13,015 bases of DNA from DATLWR01 sp035576205 (lineage in GTDB: Bacteria > Pseudomonadota > Zetaproteobacteria > Mariprofundales > Mariprofundaceae), in assembly GCA_035576205.1 (NCBI GenBank), contig DATLWR010000173.1, forward strand, positions 1-13,015, given 5' to 3'. The notes under the pieces are model-generated. The model searched no databases, was not told the DNA's origin, and saw nothing but the letters and a program-made list of their open reading frames with translations. Both the position numbers and the translations under genes were made by a program. Positions within the stretch are counted from its first letter, which is position 1. The number at the start of each line of letters is the position of its first letter. Positions 1 through 7,900 of the stretch are shown piece after piece.

Positions 1-7
1 CGGCGCA

Positions 8-36
8 TTGAGCCACACTCACACCACCGCTACGAT
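8..36 (+). promoter_or_regulatory. Possible sigma-70 promoter for the LplT-Aas fusion gene
   Basis: A -35-like TTGAGC at 8-13 (4/6 to consensus) and a -10-like TACGAT at 31-36 (4/6) are 17 bp apart. This predicts transcription from about position 43 and a leader of about 27 nt that contains the GGGGAGGAG ribosome binding site. The call rests on spacing and partial matches only, and upstream context is cut by the window edge. Confidence 0.4.
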
Positions 37-69
37 GACGGCTTTCGGATCTGGGGACGGGGAGGAGCC

Positions 70-3000
70 ATGGGCGTCATTCGCAGATTTTCCGGATTTT
101 CGCTGTTTCTGCTGATCGTGTTCCTGAATGCGTTCACCGATCTCGGCCACAAGATCCTGATGCAGAACACGGTCTTCAAATGTTACGACGGTCCCGAACA
201 GATCGCACTGATCGCGATCGTCAACGCCCTGATCATCCTGCCGTTCGTGCTGCTGTTCACCCCCGCCGGCTTCCTGGCCGACAAGTTCCCGAAAAACGGC
301 ATCGTCCGCTACGGCGCCCTGGCCGCCATCGCCATCACCTCGCTGATGGCCATCGCCTACTTCGAGGGCTGGTTCTTCACCGCCTTCGCGATGACGCTGC
401 TGCTCAGCATCCAGAGTGCCATCTACTCGCCGGCCAAGTACGGCTACATCAAGGAACTGGTCGGCAACGAGGAACTGGGCCGCGCCAACGGTCTCGTACA
501 GGCCGTCACCATCACGGCGATCCTCGCCGGCATGCTGCTCTTCTCGCTCATGTTCGAGGCGATGCTGGCCCGGGCCGGCATCACCGTGGCGACACCCGAG
601 CAAGCCGGTGCACTGCTGCAAAAAGTGGCGCCACTGTCGCTGCTCTTGATCGCCGCGTCGGCGATCGAGTTCCTGCTGGCGCTGCGCCTGCCGAAACTGA
701 CCGAAACAACCGGCCAGCGCTTCGACTACGGCAGCTACCTGCGACTGAAGAGCCTGTCCAGTAACCTGCAGGTCATCGGCAGCAACCGCACCATCCTGCT
801 CAGCATCGTCGGCCTGACGATCTTCTGGGGCCTGTCGCAGGCCGTTGCCGCAGCCTTCCCCGCCTATGCCAAGGATGCGGCCGGCATCAGCAACACCGGC
901 AGCATCAGCGCCATCCTGGCAGCCTCCGGCATCGGCATCTTCATCGGCTCGATCCTCTCCGGCCGCATCTCGCGGCATTACATCGAAACCGGCATCGTGC
1001 CGGTCGGCGCGCTCGGTATCGCCGTCTGCGTCTGGTTCCTCGCCCATGCCACCGATGTCGCCACGCTGACGGCACTGTCGCTCGGCTTCGGCATCTTCGG
1101 CGGCCTGTTCATCGTACCGCTGAATGCGCTGATCCAGTTCCACAGCGAGCAGAAGCAGCTGGGTACGATACTGGCCGGCAACAACTGGGCGCAGAGCCTC
1201 GGCATGCTCGTGGCATTGGCCATCACCACCCTCGCCGCCCTGAACGACATCGACGGCCACGGCGTCATTCTGCTGTTTGCCGGCCTGGCACTGATCGGCG
1301 CCGTCTATACCGTCGGCCGGCTGCCGCAATCGCTGGTGCGTTTCCTGATCTCCGCGCTGGTGCAGCAGCGCTACCGGCTGCAGGTATTCGGCCTGAAACA
1401 CCTGCCGGCGCAGGGCGGCGTACTGCTGCTCGGCAACCATGTCAGCTGGCTGGACTGGGCGGTGCTGCAGATGGCCAGCCCCCGCCGCATCCGCTTCGTC
1501 ATGGACCGCGGCATCTACGAAAAGTGGTTTCTGAAATGGTTCCTGGATCTTTTCAGCATCATCCCCATCTCGGCCGGCTCCAGCAAGGACGCCATCGCCT
1601 GCATCGGCGAGGCGCTCAATGCCGGCGAATGCGTGGCCCTGTTCCCGGAAGGGGCGATCTCGCGCAACGGCCATCTCGGCGAGTTCAAGAAAGGCTTCGA
1701 GCGGGCCCTGGAAGGCGCTTCGCCGGGAGTGCGGGTGGTGCCGTTCTATCTGCGCGGCCTGTGGGGCACGGCATTCTCGCGCGCCTCGCGGTTCAACAAG
1801 GCGATCAACCGTCCGGCCCGCGACGTCACCGTCGCCTTCGGCCCGGCGATCGCCCCTGCCGACGCCACCACGGTCAGCGTCAAGCAGGCGGTCACCGAAC
1901 TGTCGATCCGCGCCTGGCGCGCCTATAGCGACACGCTGCCCGATATCCCGACCGCCGTGATCCACGCCGCCCGGCGGGTGGGCGGCCAACTTCTGGTCGC
2001 CGACTCCACCGGTCTGGAACTCTCCGGCTATCGTTTCCTGGCCGGTGCGGCACTGATTCGCCGCGCCCTGGCACCCCGCCTGCAGGGGCAGAACATCGGC
2101 CTCCTGGTCCCCTCCAGCGGCGGCGGCACCCTGGCCAACATCGCCGTGCTGATGCTCGGCAAGACGCTGGTCAACCTGAACTACACCGCCCAGCCACAGG
2201 CGCTGAAGGCCGGCATGCAGGCAGCCGGTATCAGGAGCGTCGTCGCCTCGCGCAAATTCCTTGGCCGGCTCGGCAGCAAGGGCTTCGATCCGGAGTCGCT
2301 GCTCGAGGGGATGGATGTCATCTATCTGGAGGAGATCGGCCAGCAGTTGTCGAAACGCACGCGCCTGGTCCACTACCTGCTGGCTCGCTGGCTACCCGCC
2401 TGGCTCTTGACGCTCTTGTGGGTGCGCCGTGTCGATACCGACGCGACGGCGACCATCCTGTTCAGCAGCGGCAGCGAGGGCACGCCGAAGGGGGTGGAGC
2501 TGACGCACAGGAACCTGGTCGGCAACATCAAGCAGATCTCCTACATCCTCGACCTGCAGGAGCAGGACGTCATCCTCGGCACGCTGCCGCTGTTCCATGC
2601 CTTCGGCATCACCGTCACGACCCTGCTGCCGCTGGTCGAGGGCTTCCCGCTCGCCACCCATCCCGACCCGACCGACGGCCCCGGCATCGGCGCGCTGGCG
2701 GCGCAGTACAGGGCGACGATCCTCTGCGGCACGGCCACCTTCCTGCGTCTCTATGCCGCCAACCGGCGCATCCATCCGCTGATGTTCGATTCGCTGCGCC
2801 TCGTGATCGCCGGCGCCGAAAAGCTGCCGGAGACGGTGCGCAAGAGCTTCAAGGAGCGTTTCGGCAAGGAGATCGTCGAAGGTTATGGCGCCACCGAGAC
2901 CAGCCCGGTCGCCTCGGTCAATATCCCCGACCGGCTGATCCCCGGCGAATGGAAGGTGCAGCAGGGGCAGAAACCCGGCACCGTCGGCATGCCGCTGCCG

Positions 3001-3549
3001 GGCTCGGCGTTCCGCATCGTCGATCCGGCCACACTGGCCACCCTGCCGGCCGGCGAGGAGGGTCTGATCCTGATCGGCGGTAACCAGCTGATGAAGGGCT
3101 ACCTGAACGACCCCGGAAAGAGCGCCGAAGCGATCGTCGAACTCGACGGCAAGCGCTGGTACAAGAGCGGCGACAAGGGGAGGCTGGATGCCGACGGTTT
3201 CCTGACCATCGTCGACCGCTACAGCCGCTTCGCCAAGATCGGCGGCGAGATGGTATCGCTGGGTGCCGTCGAGGAGGAGATCGGCCGCATCCTCGGAGAT
3301 ACGGCCGAGTTCATCGCCGTCAATGTGCCGGACGCCAGGAAAGGCGAGAAGATCGTGCTGGTGCTGGCCGGCGAGACCGACACGGCAGCGGTACATGGCC
3401 GGCTGCGCGAAAGCATCAGCAACAACCTGCTGCTGCCGGCGGAACTGCTGCCGGTTGCCGAAATCCCGAAACTGGGATCGGGCAAGAAGGATTTCAACAC
3501 GGCCAAGAGCATGGCGCTCGCGGCGATGCAGGGAGCCGAAACCGACTGA
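70..3549 (+). CDS. LplT-Aas fusion: lysophospholipid transporter / acyltransferase / acyl-ACP synthetase
   Basis: A 1159-residue protein predicted to recycle lysophospholipids: it would flip them across the inner membrane, activate a fatty acid onto ACP and re-acylate the lysolipid. Residues 1 to about 415 form a polytopic MFS-type transporter resembling LplT. From about 418 to 600 there is a PlsC-type acyltransferase with the HX4D motif (H457, D462, in NHVSWLDW) and FPEG at 525-528. From about 610 to the end there is an AMP-binding adenylation domain with SSGSEGTPKG at 799-808, YGATET at 939-944, YKSGD at 1031-1035 and the C-terminal GSGK (K1139). In E. coli the same functions are split between LplT (about 400 aa) and Aas (about 720 aa), whose summed length matches this one chain. 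The start is fixed by GGGGAGGAG just upstream. All catalytic motifs look intact. The gene is followed by 180 nt of non-coding DNA, so it appears to be a single unit. Confidence 0.93.
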   Translation: MGVIRRFSGFSLFLLIVFLNAFTDLGHKILMQNTVFKCYDGPEQIALIAIVNALIILPFVLLFTPAGFLADKFPKNGIVRYGALAAIAITSLMAIAYFEGWFFTAFAMTLLLSIQSAIYSPAKYGYIKELVGNEELGRANGLVQAVTITAILAGMLLFSLMFEAMLARAGITVATPEQAGALLQKVAPLSLLLIAASAIEFLLALRLPKLTETTGQRFDYGSYLRLKSLSSNLQVIGSNRTILLSIVGLTIFWGLSQAVAAAFPAYAKDAAGISNTGSISAILAASGIGIFIGSILSGRISRHYIETGIVPVGALGIAVCVWFLAHATDVATLTALSLGFGIFGGLFIVPLNALIQFHSEQKQLGTILAGNNWAQSLGMLVALAITTLAALNDIDGHGVILLFAGLALIGAVYTVGRLPQSLVRFLISALVQQRYRLQVFGLKHLPAQGGVLLLGNHVSWLDWAVLQMASPRRIRFVMDRGIYEKWFLKWFLDLFSIIPISAGSSKDAIACIGEALNAGECVALFPEGAISRNGHLGEFKKGFERALEGASPGVRVVPFYLRGLWGTAFSRASRFNKAINRPARDVTVAFGPAIAPADATTVSVKQAVTELSIRAWRAYSDTLPDIPTAVIHAARRVGGQLLVADSTGLELSGYRFLAGAALIRRALAPRLQGQNIGLLVPSSGGGTLANIAVLMLGKTLVNLNYTAQPQALKAGMQAAGIRSVVASRKFLGRLGSKGFDPESLLEGMDVIYLEEIGQQLSKRTRLVHYLLARWLPAWLLTLLWVRRVDTDATATILFSSGSEGTPKGVELTHRNLVGNIKQISYILDLQEQDVILGTLPLFHAFGITVTTLLPLVEGFPLATHPDPTDGPGIGALAAQYRATILCGTATFLRLYAANRRIHPLMFDSLRLVIAGAEKLPETVRKSFKERFGKEIVEGYGATETSPVASVNIPDRLIPGEWKVQQGQKPGTVGMPLPGSAFRIVDPATLATLPAGEEGLILIGGNQLMKGYLNDPGKSAEAIVELDGKRWYKSGDKGRLDADGFLTIVDRYSRFAKIGGEMVSLGAVEEEIGRILGDTAEFIAVNVPDARKGEKIVLVLAGETDTAAVHGRLRESISNNLLLPAELLPVAEIPKLGSGKKDFNTAKSMALAAMQGAETD

Positions 3550-3574
3550 GTTGCCACACCTCGACTGATTGCCC

Positions 3575-3598
3575 CGGCAGGCGCAATAAAACCTGCCG
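3575..3598 (+). terminator. Hairpin downstream of the LplT-Aas gene, possible terminator
   Basis: A perfect 7-bp inverted repeat, CGGCAGG (3575-3581) and CCTGCCG (3592-3598), is separated by a 10-nt A-rich loop and lies 25 nt after the stop codon. No U-tract follows, only CTTCCCCCTT, so it is at best a weak intrinsic terminator or an mRNA 3' end stabiliser. Confidence 0.3.
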
Positions 3599-3700
3599 CT
3601 TCCCCCTTGCCGAGGTCGAATTTCAGGTCTTCAATCGAGGTCGGGAGACCACTGGCCGCCGGGGAGGCAGCTTGTCCGGATAACCAGTTAAAATGGTCAG

Positions 3701-3716
3701 CGGACCTCGTGGTCCG
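3701..3716 (+). repeat. Inverted repeat abutting the ribosome binding site of the 3730 gene
   Basis: CGGACC (3701-3706), a TCGT loop and GGTCCG (3711-3716) form a perfect 6-bp stem. The stem ends where the GGAGGGAG Shine-Dalgarno region (3716-3723) begins. As RNA it could modulate ribosome access, or as DNA it could be an operator. A TAAAAT hexamer (3689-3694, 5/6 to the -10 consensus) lies just upstream and would put a transcription start near the stem. No function is shown beyond the geometry. Confidence 0.35.
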
Positions 3717-3729
3717 GAGGGAGAAGCCA

Positions 3730-5451
3730 ATGCAAATGACCAGACTCTTGCTACTGTGCCTCTTGCTGGCGGCTTCGTCCGTCGCCAACGCCACCGCGTC
3801 GGACATTTACACCTTCACGCCTCCGGCAGGCTGGACGCAGCAGAGCACGGCCGAACACTCCGGTTTCTCGACCATCGACCGCAGCACCGGGGCCTTCTGT
3901 GTCATCGGCGCCTATGCCAGTACGCAGGGCAGCGGTGATCCCGTCCGGGATTTCGCCAGCGAGTGGATTGCGCTGGTGCAGCATAGTACCGGCATTCGTA
4001 TGCCCTCGGACGTCCGCGACGAAAGCTGGCGTAACGGCTGGCAGCTGCTGAGTGGCACGGGCGAGGTCGTCTCGACCGTCAGCGGCACCTACACCACCAC
4101 CCTGTATGTGCATAGCGGACCGGATCGCGCCTTCAGCATCATGGTCAACGAGAGCAAGGGCGGATGCGGCAATCAGGTACAGGCATTCCTGTCCGGAATC
4201 CGGCTGAACGGCGAGCCAGCCGTAGTGCCTCCGCCGGCTCCTCAGCCCTATACGCCGCCTGCCGACAGCGCGCATGGCGGTGTCGGCAAACGGTTCGGGG
4301 AGGTCGGCTTCCGGCTGCCGGACGGATGGAACCTGCTATCCAGCTCCGCCTTTGCCGGCGCCAACCTTGGCCGACACGTCGAGCTGCAGCCACGCAACCT
4401 CTATCCCGGCGAGAATCTCACTGTCATCGTATTCGATGCCCTGCCCGCCACGCGCTCCACGGAAGAGGAGATGAAAGTTGCCTGGGAAGATGTCGTGGCC
4501 CAACTGGGTGCCACGGCGACGAATACGGCCTACATGCGGCACTATGATCTGGTCGACATCGCCCGCTACCCCAACGGCTCCTGGGTGGCCAAGGGCGACG
4601 GCGCAATCGATATGGCGGACGGCCACTACGACATGACACTCTATATCGTCCAACTTAACGGCCGGATTATCCGCGTCGCAGCCATTGCGCACTGGCTGAA
4701 GGCTTCCTTCCTGCGCATGTCCGCCCTCGGCAATCCGCGCTTCATGACCAGCATCCCCCGCCTGCTGCTCGATCTCGACATCCAGGGACAGCATCTCGGC
4801 CAGCAACCGATCCAACCGGCCAATGCCAAACCGATTCTGGGAATGTGGAACGGCATCTCGATGTTCGGCGGCCTGCTAAAGGAAACCTACGCCTACTTCT
4901 ACCCCGACGGGATCGTCTACTTTTCCAGCCATACCCCCATGCAAGGTTTTCTAGACCTCGACCGCGAAGCTGATTTGCTTCGCAGCCGCTTCTACTGGGG
5001 CACCTACAGCTTTGACGGCAAATCCGGCGAGATCAGTCTGCCCGGACGCAAGGCCGTGTTCCCAATGCGGCTTTCGGGGGATGCGCTGGTGATTAACGCC
5101 TACAACGCTCCGCACGATTTCATCCGCCTGCCGTCGATGAACGATTATCGCCTGCAGGGGACATACGGATTCAAACTGACCGACGGTTCGTTCGCCAACA
5201 TCCGCTTTTCCGCGGACAGTCACTTCGTCGATGAAGGCGCACTCAAAGTGCTGGGACATGAAGTGTACCAGTTCACGGTCACGGGCCAGCCGGGTAGCGG
5301 GCGTTACAGGATCAGCGATTACACGCTGGTGCTGAACTATGACGATGGCCGGAAATTCCAGCTGCCGTTCCTGGGCAGCAGCGACCTCCACTCTTCGACA
5401 CCGGGTGAAATCCGGGTCGGAATGGAGGACTCGAGACTGGTGCGCCGCTAG
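3730..5451 (+). CDS. Secreted protein with two related N-terminal domains and a C-terminal beta-rich domain, function unknown
   Basis: A 573-residue exported protein that I do not recognise. The ATG at 3730 is chosen because GGAGGGAG precedes it and because it opens a typical signal peptide: MQMTR, then a Leu/Ala core, with likely cleavage near VANA or NATA (residues 19-25). Frame-open sequence upstream to 3607 lacks a ribosome site. Two stretches look like diverged copies of one fold: about residues 26-160 begin YTFTPPAGW, and about 190-330 begin VGFRLPDGW; each continues into an amphipathic helix and beta strands. A Pro-rich linker (about 162-180) separates them. From about residue 368 (GMWNG at 371-375) a third domain, rich in aromatic beta strands and with a YFYPDG motif, resembles lipocalin-like or other small beta-barrel domains of secreted proteins; that similarity is only an impression. 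It is flanked by 180 nt and 258 nt of intergenic DNA, so it is probably monocistronic. Confidence 0.85.
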   Translation: MQMTRLLLLCLLLAASSVANATASDIYTFTPPAGWTQQSTAEHSGFSTIDRSTGAFCVIGAYASTQGSGDPVRDFASEWIALVQHSTGIRMPSDVRDESWRNGWQLLSGTGEVVSTVSGTYTTTLYVHSGPDRAFSIMVNESKGGCGNQVQAFLSGIRLNGEPAVVPPPAPQPYTPPADSAHGGVGKRFGEVGFRLPDGWNLLSSSAFAGANLGRHVELQPRNLYPGENLTVIVFDALPATRSTEEEMKVAWEDVVAQLGATATNTAYMRHYDLVDIARYPNGSWVAKGDGAIDMADGHYDMTLYIVQLNGRIIRVAAIAHWLKASFLRMSALGNPRFMTSIPRLLLDLDIQGQHLGQQPIQPANAKPILGMWNGISMFGGLLKETYAYFYPDGIVYFSSHTPMQGFLDLDREADLLRSRFYWGTYSFDGKSGEISLPGRKAVFPMRLSGDALVINAYNAPHDFIRLPSMNDYRLQGTYGFKLTDGSFANIRFSADSHFVDEGALKVLGHEVYQFTVTGQPGSGRYRISDYTLVLNYDDGRKFQLPFLGSSDLHSSTPGEIRVGMEDSRLVRR

Positions 5452-5598
5452 GAAACGGGTCGCTAAGGGCAAGAACTTGCCGGAAGGCGGGGTTTTTCCG
5501 CGACACAATCGGAGGCCCCCGGCATTTTCTTCAGCTGCCGAGAAAGTTTCCTCCCCCGCGACAGGCAGCCCGACGAAGATGGCGACTCACGACCGTCA

Positions 5599-5646
5599 AC
5601 CTAGACCTTTGGCCAGGTAGGCAACGGCTCCCCGTCCGGGCAGCAT
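5599..5646 (+). promoter_or_regulatory. lux-box-type promoter upstream of the phospholipase C-family gene (box B)
   Basis: The palindrome ACCTAGACCTTTGGCCAGGT occupies 5599-5618. It matches the lux-box layout ACCTG-N10-CAGGT with one deviation, A at the fifth position. TAGGCA at 5618-5623 is a 4/6 match to a -35 and overlaps the last base of the box. The -10 expected 17 bp later (CAGCAT, 5641-5646) is poor, so the promoter would depend on an activator. The box lies 91 nt before the preferred ATG at 5710, or 64 nt before an alternative ATG at 5683. Confidence 0.6.
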
Positions 5647-5709
5647 TTTCACGGATTTATTCCTTACCTGTCAGGATGATCGATGCGCCATGGCGTATCG
5701 GGGAGGAAC

Positions 5710-6660
5710 ATGCCGGGACCGTTTGCGCATATGGTGGCTGCCGAGCAGGCGCAGCTGAGGGCCAGGCATGCCGGTTGCGAACTGATCGCAGCAAGCACCC
5801 TGCGCTACCCTGCCTGGCTGCAGGCCGGCGCCATTGGTCCGGACTACCCCTACCTCACCGACTACGACAGCCCCGCATCCGGCGACTGGGCAAATCGTCT
5901 GCATCGCGAAAAGACCGGCGACTCCCTGCGGCACGGCATCTGGTGGCTCTACGACCGGGCGAGGCGTCAGGACGAGGCGGACTTCCAGAAAGCCGCCGCC
6001 TGGCTGGCCGGCTACCTGTCGCATGTGGTGCTGGATGCCACCGTGCATCCGGTCGTTGCCGCCACCGTCGGCGACGACAACGATCTGCTTGCACACCGAC
6101 GCTGCGAGATGGTGATGGACGCCCATATCTGCCGCAACCGGCTCGGCTACGAACTGGTCTTCGACGAATGGGCGCAACATATCCGTAACACCAGGTACGG
6201 CGATCGCGAAAGCATGGACCCGATCATCAAGGCGATCTGGTCGCACATGCTCCGCCAGACCTACGGCAAGGATTTCCGTGCAACCCCGCCCCGCTTCGAC
6301 GACTGGCAGCGGGCCTACCTGCGCGCCATCGAGTCGGTCGCCGGCGACATCATCTTCTTCCGCCATGCCGCCTCCGGTAGCCCGTTTGTGGATATCGCCT
6401 GCGACGGCATCAGCGAGGCCGACCGCCGCAAGTTCATCGAGCATTGCCGGCCGCCGGCGGGCAACCGCTTCGGCAAGATCAACATGCACTTCGACGAGGT
6501 TTTCGCCTCCGGCGTCGACAACATTCTCCGTTACTGGTCGCTGATGGAGAACGCCATCCAGTCGCGCGGGGATCTCGCCCTGCCGGAGCTGGCGAACTGG
6601 GATCTGGACCTCGGCATTACCCACAGCACTGGCGACGGCTTGGCCATGCTCTGGGGCTAA
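5710..6660 (+). CDS. Zinc-dependent phospholipase C-family protein
   Basis: A 316-residue protein that resembles the zinc-dependent phospholipase C family, a helical metal-binding fold related to clostridial alpha-toxin and B. cereus PLC. Visible family features are an N-terminal MPGPFAH (H7), GPDYPY at 43-48 (D45) and YLSHVVLDATVHP at 102-114, which supplies H105, D109 and H113 as likely zinc ligands. No signal peptide is evident, so it may be cytoplasmic; the actual substrate is unknown, because bacterial members of this type are mostly untested. The ATG at 5710 follows GGGGAGG closely and gives the family-like N-terminus. An in-frame ATG at 5683 has a weaker AGGA but sits 64 nt from the upstream lux-type box, close to the 63 nt seen at other genes, so it remains possible. 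The gene converges with the HemF-like gene, 32 nt apart. Confidence 0.8.
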   Translation: MPGPFAHMVAAEQAQLRARHAGCELIAASTLRYPAWLQAGAIGPDYPYLTDYDSPASGDWANRLHREKTGDSLRHGIWWLYDRARRQDEADFQKAAAWLAGYLSHVVLDATVHPVVAATVGDDNDLLAHRRCEMVMDAHICRNRLGYELVFDEWAQHIRNTRYGDRESMDPIIKAIWSHMLRQTYGKDFRATPPRFDDWQRAYLRAIESVAGDIIFFRHAASGSPFVDIACDGISEADRRKFIEHCRPPAGNRFGKINMHFDEVFASGVDNILRYWSLMENAIQSRGDLALPELANWDLDLGITHSTGDGLAMLWG

Positions 6661-6674
6661 GCTCCCCCAGGACG

Positions 6675-6690
6675 CCGCCGCACCCGGCGG
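6675..6690. terminator. GC-rich hairpin between two convergent genes
   Basis: CCGCCG (6675-6680), a CACC loop and CGGCGG (6685-6690) form a 6-bp stem in the 32-nt gap between the convergent stop codons. No T-tract is present on either strand. It could help separate the transcripts but is not a canonical intrinsic terminator. Confidence 0.3.
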
Positions 6691-6692
6691 GG

Positions 6693-7730
6693 TCAACTGT
6701 GGTTCTGCAGCGTCGGCGGAATGACGTCGCCAGAGGCCTGCATGGCGATCGCCTCCGGATGCTGCCGGTAGTGGCGGCGCACCGCCGCCGCCAGCTGCAG
6801 CTTCACCGCAGCATCCACCGCTGCCGGCGTACTGTCCGGCAACTCGGCGATCAGCGCCCGTAAAAGCTCGTCCTGCGGCGCCGGCAGGCGGCCGATCCAG
6901 GAGGCAAGCAGTTCACGATCCACACAGGGCGGCAGCGAACCCATGATGCCGAGATCGTTCTGGTCGTGCACCATAAGCCCCGTCGTCGTGCCGCGGTCCA
7001 GCGTCAGCACCTGCAGAAAATAGAGACTGTGGTAGGCGAGCTGGGCGGCACGCTGTTCGTCGGTCGCAGCCGGGGCGGCCGCCAGCGCCTGCTCCAGAAT
7101 CGCCAGATATCCGTCGATGGCGGCCTCGCCGACTGCCTGGGCCAGCGCCAGATCGGCAGCGGCCTCGCCGCTGTTGTAGTGCTCCAGATAGAAGTGCGCC
7201 ACGCCGCGATGCCGCCCGAGCACCGGAATGTAGAAATAGCGTTCGCCCTGCGCCTTCGCCGCCTCGAACTGGGCAGGTGCCGCCTCCCTGAGAGCGGCAA
7301 GGAAGGCCGCCGTATCGGCCGGGTTCTCGTGCGACGGATTGAGGTCGGCCATCAGACGCCAGTAGCCCTCGCCATCCTTCATCTCCGTCCAGCTGATGTG
7401 GATGTGCACCGATGGCGCCAGCGGATGGCGCGGGTGGATGATCGTCGAGATCGCGTTGGCCGAGCCGAGCTTCTTGCCGGGCACGTCGTCGTAATGCACC
7501 TGCGAGACGTTGACCGAACCGCGGCCGAACAGTTCGCCCTCGCCGGTTTCGAAGCGCACGCCACCGCCATGCCGCCCTTCGTCGCGCAGCCATTCGACGG
7601 CGTTGAAACGCTGGCTGCTGCCCTGCCGGGCGGCAAGCTTCTCCAGTCCGCCGACGAAGCGCCGTTGCAGCGATTCGACCAGGTTGAGCGCGGTGGTGGC
7701 GGTGGCGGAGACGGCAGCAGTGCGTTTCAT
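6693..7730 (-). CDS. Divergent HemF-like oxygen-dependent coproporphyrinogen III oxidase
   Basis: A 345-residue protein aligning along its length with HemF, which converts coproporphyrinogen III to protoporphyrinogen IX using O2 in haem synthesis. Shared landmarks are a GGGV segment, VNVSQVH, HPRHP at 99-103 followed by H109 and H111, ADLNPS in place of the family's FDLTPFY, YFYIP...HRG, a QAVG..IDGYL helix and LDRGTTTGL with D245-T248, then SLPP. Identity is low, and the usual DLTPFY and RGIGGLFFDD stretches are altered, so it may be a paralogue with another substrate or a poorly conserved HemF. The ATG at 7730 is chosen because homology starts just after it; the longer open frame to 7862 is Arg-rich and unlike the family, although the ribosome site at 7730 is weak. 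A possible promoter reads TTGCGG (plus-strand 7803-7808) and CATAGT (7780-7785) with 17 bp between. Confidence 0.75.
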   Translation of the reverse strand: MKRTAAVSATATTALNLVESLQRRFVGGLEKLAARQGSSQRFNAVEWLRDEGRHGGGVRFETGEGELFGRGSVNVSQVHYDDVPGKKLGSANAISTIIHPRHPLAPSVHIHISWTEMKDGEGYWRLMADLNPSHENPADTAAFLAALREAAPAQFEAAKAQGERYFYIPVLGRHRGVAHFYLEHYNSGEAAADLALAQAVGEAAIDGYLAILEQALAAAPAATDEQRAAQLAYHSLYFLQVLTLDRGTTTGLMVHDQNDLGIMGSLPPCVDRELLASWIGRLPAPQDELLRALIAELPDSTPAAVDAAVKLQLAAAVRRHYRQHPEAIAMQASGDVIPPTLQNHS

Positions 7731-7846
7731 GGCGTGATAAAACCTTTCAGGGGGAAGTTCAGGCCGGAGCCCGACGGAGACTATGGAGAGGAAGACACAA
7801 GGCCGCAACCATTTGCGCCGGCACGGGTATCGGGCACCCCGCGCAC

Positions 7847-7878
7847 AAAAAAGCCGCCGCATTCGGCATGCGGCGGCT
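7847..7878 (-). terminator. Intrinsic terminator of the hpf-like gene
   Basis: A perfect 10-bp stem, GCCGCCGCAT (7853-7862) with ATGCGGCGGC (7868-7877), encloses a 5-nt loop. On the minus strand it is followed by six Ts (plus-strand A run 7847-7852). It begins about 22 nt after the hpf-like stop codon and should isolate hpf from the HemF-like gene downstream on the same strand. Confidence 0.9.
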
Positions 7879-7900
7879 CCTGTCGGCGATATCGGCCGGC

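Noticed and set aside
19..2373. A 784-codon open frame on the minus strand opposite the LplT-Aas gene, and several others such as 2392-3396 minus
   Set aside because: They lie wholly opposite a gene with clear domain motifs; their Asp/Gly/Gln/Arg-rich low-complexity composition is typical of antisense frames in high-GC DNA, and no homology or ribosome site supports them.
3607..3729. N-terminal extension of the secreted protein to 3607
   Set aside because: It has no ribosome site, would bury the signal peptide inside the chain, and overlaps promoter-like and hairpin elements.
5468..5500. Terminator after the secreted protein gene (GGCAAG-AA-CTTGCC, then GGGGTTTTT)
   Set aside because: The loop has only two bases and the T-run is about 11 nt past the stem; a second stem CGGAA/TTCCG includes the Ts. 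Neither has canonical form.
7731..7862. N-terminal extension of the HemF-like protein to 7862
   Set aside because: Its Arg/Cys-rich sequence is unlike the family, and it runs into the hpf terminator stem.
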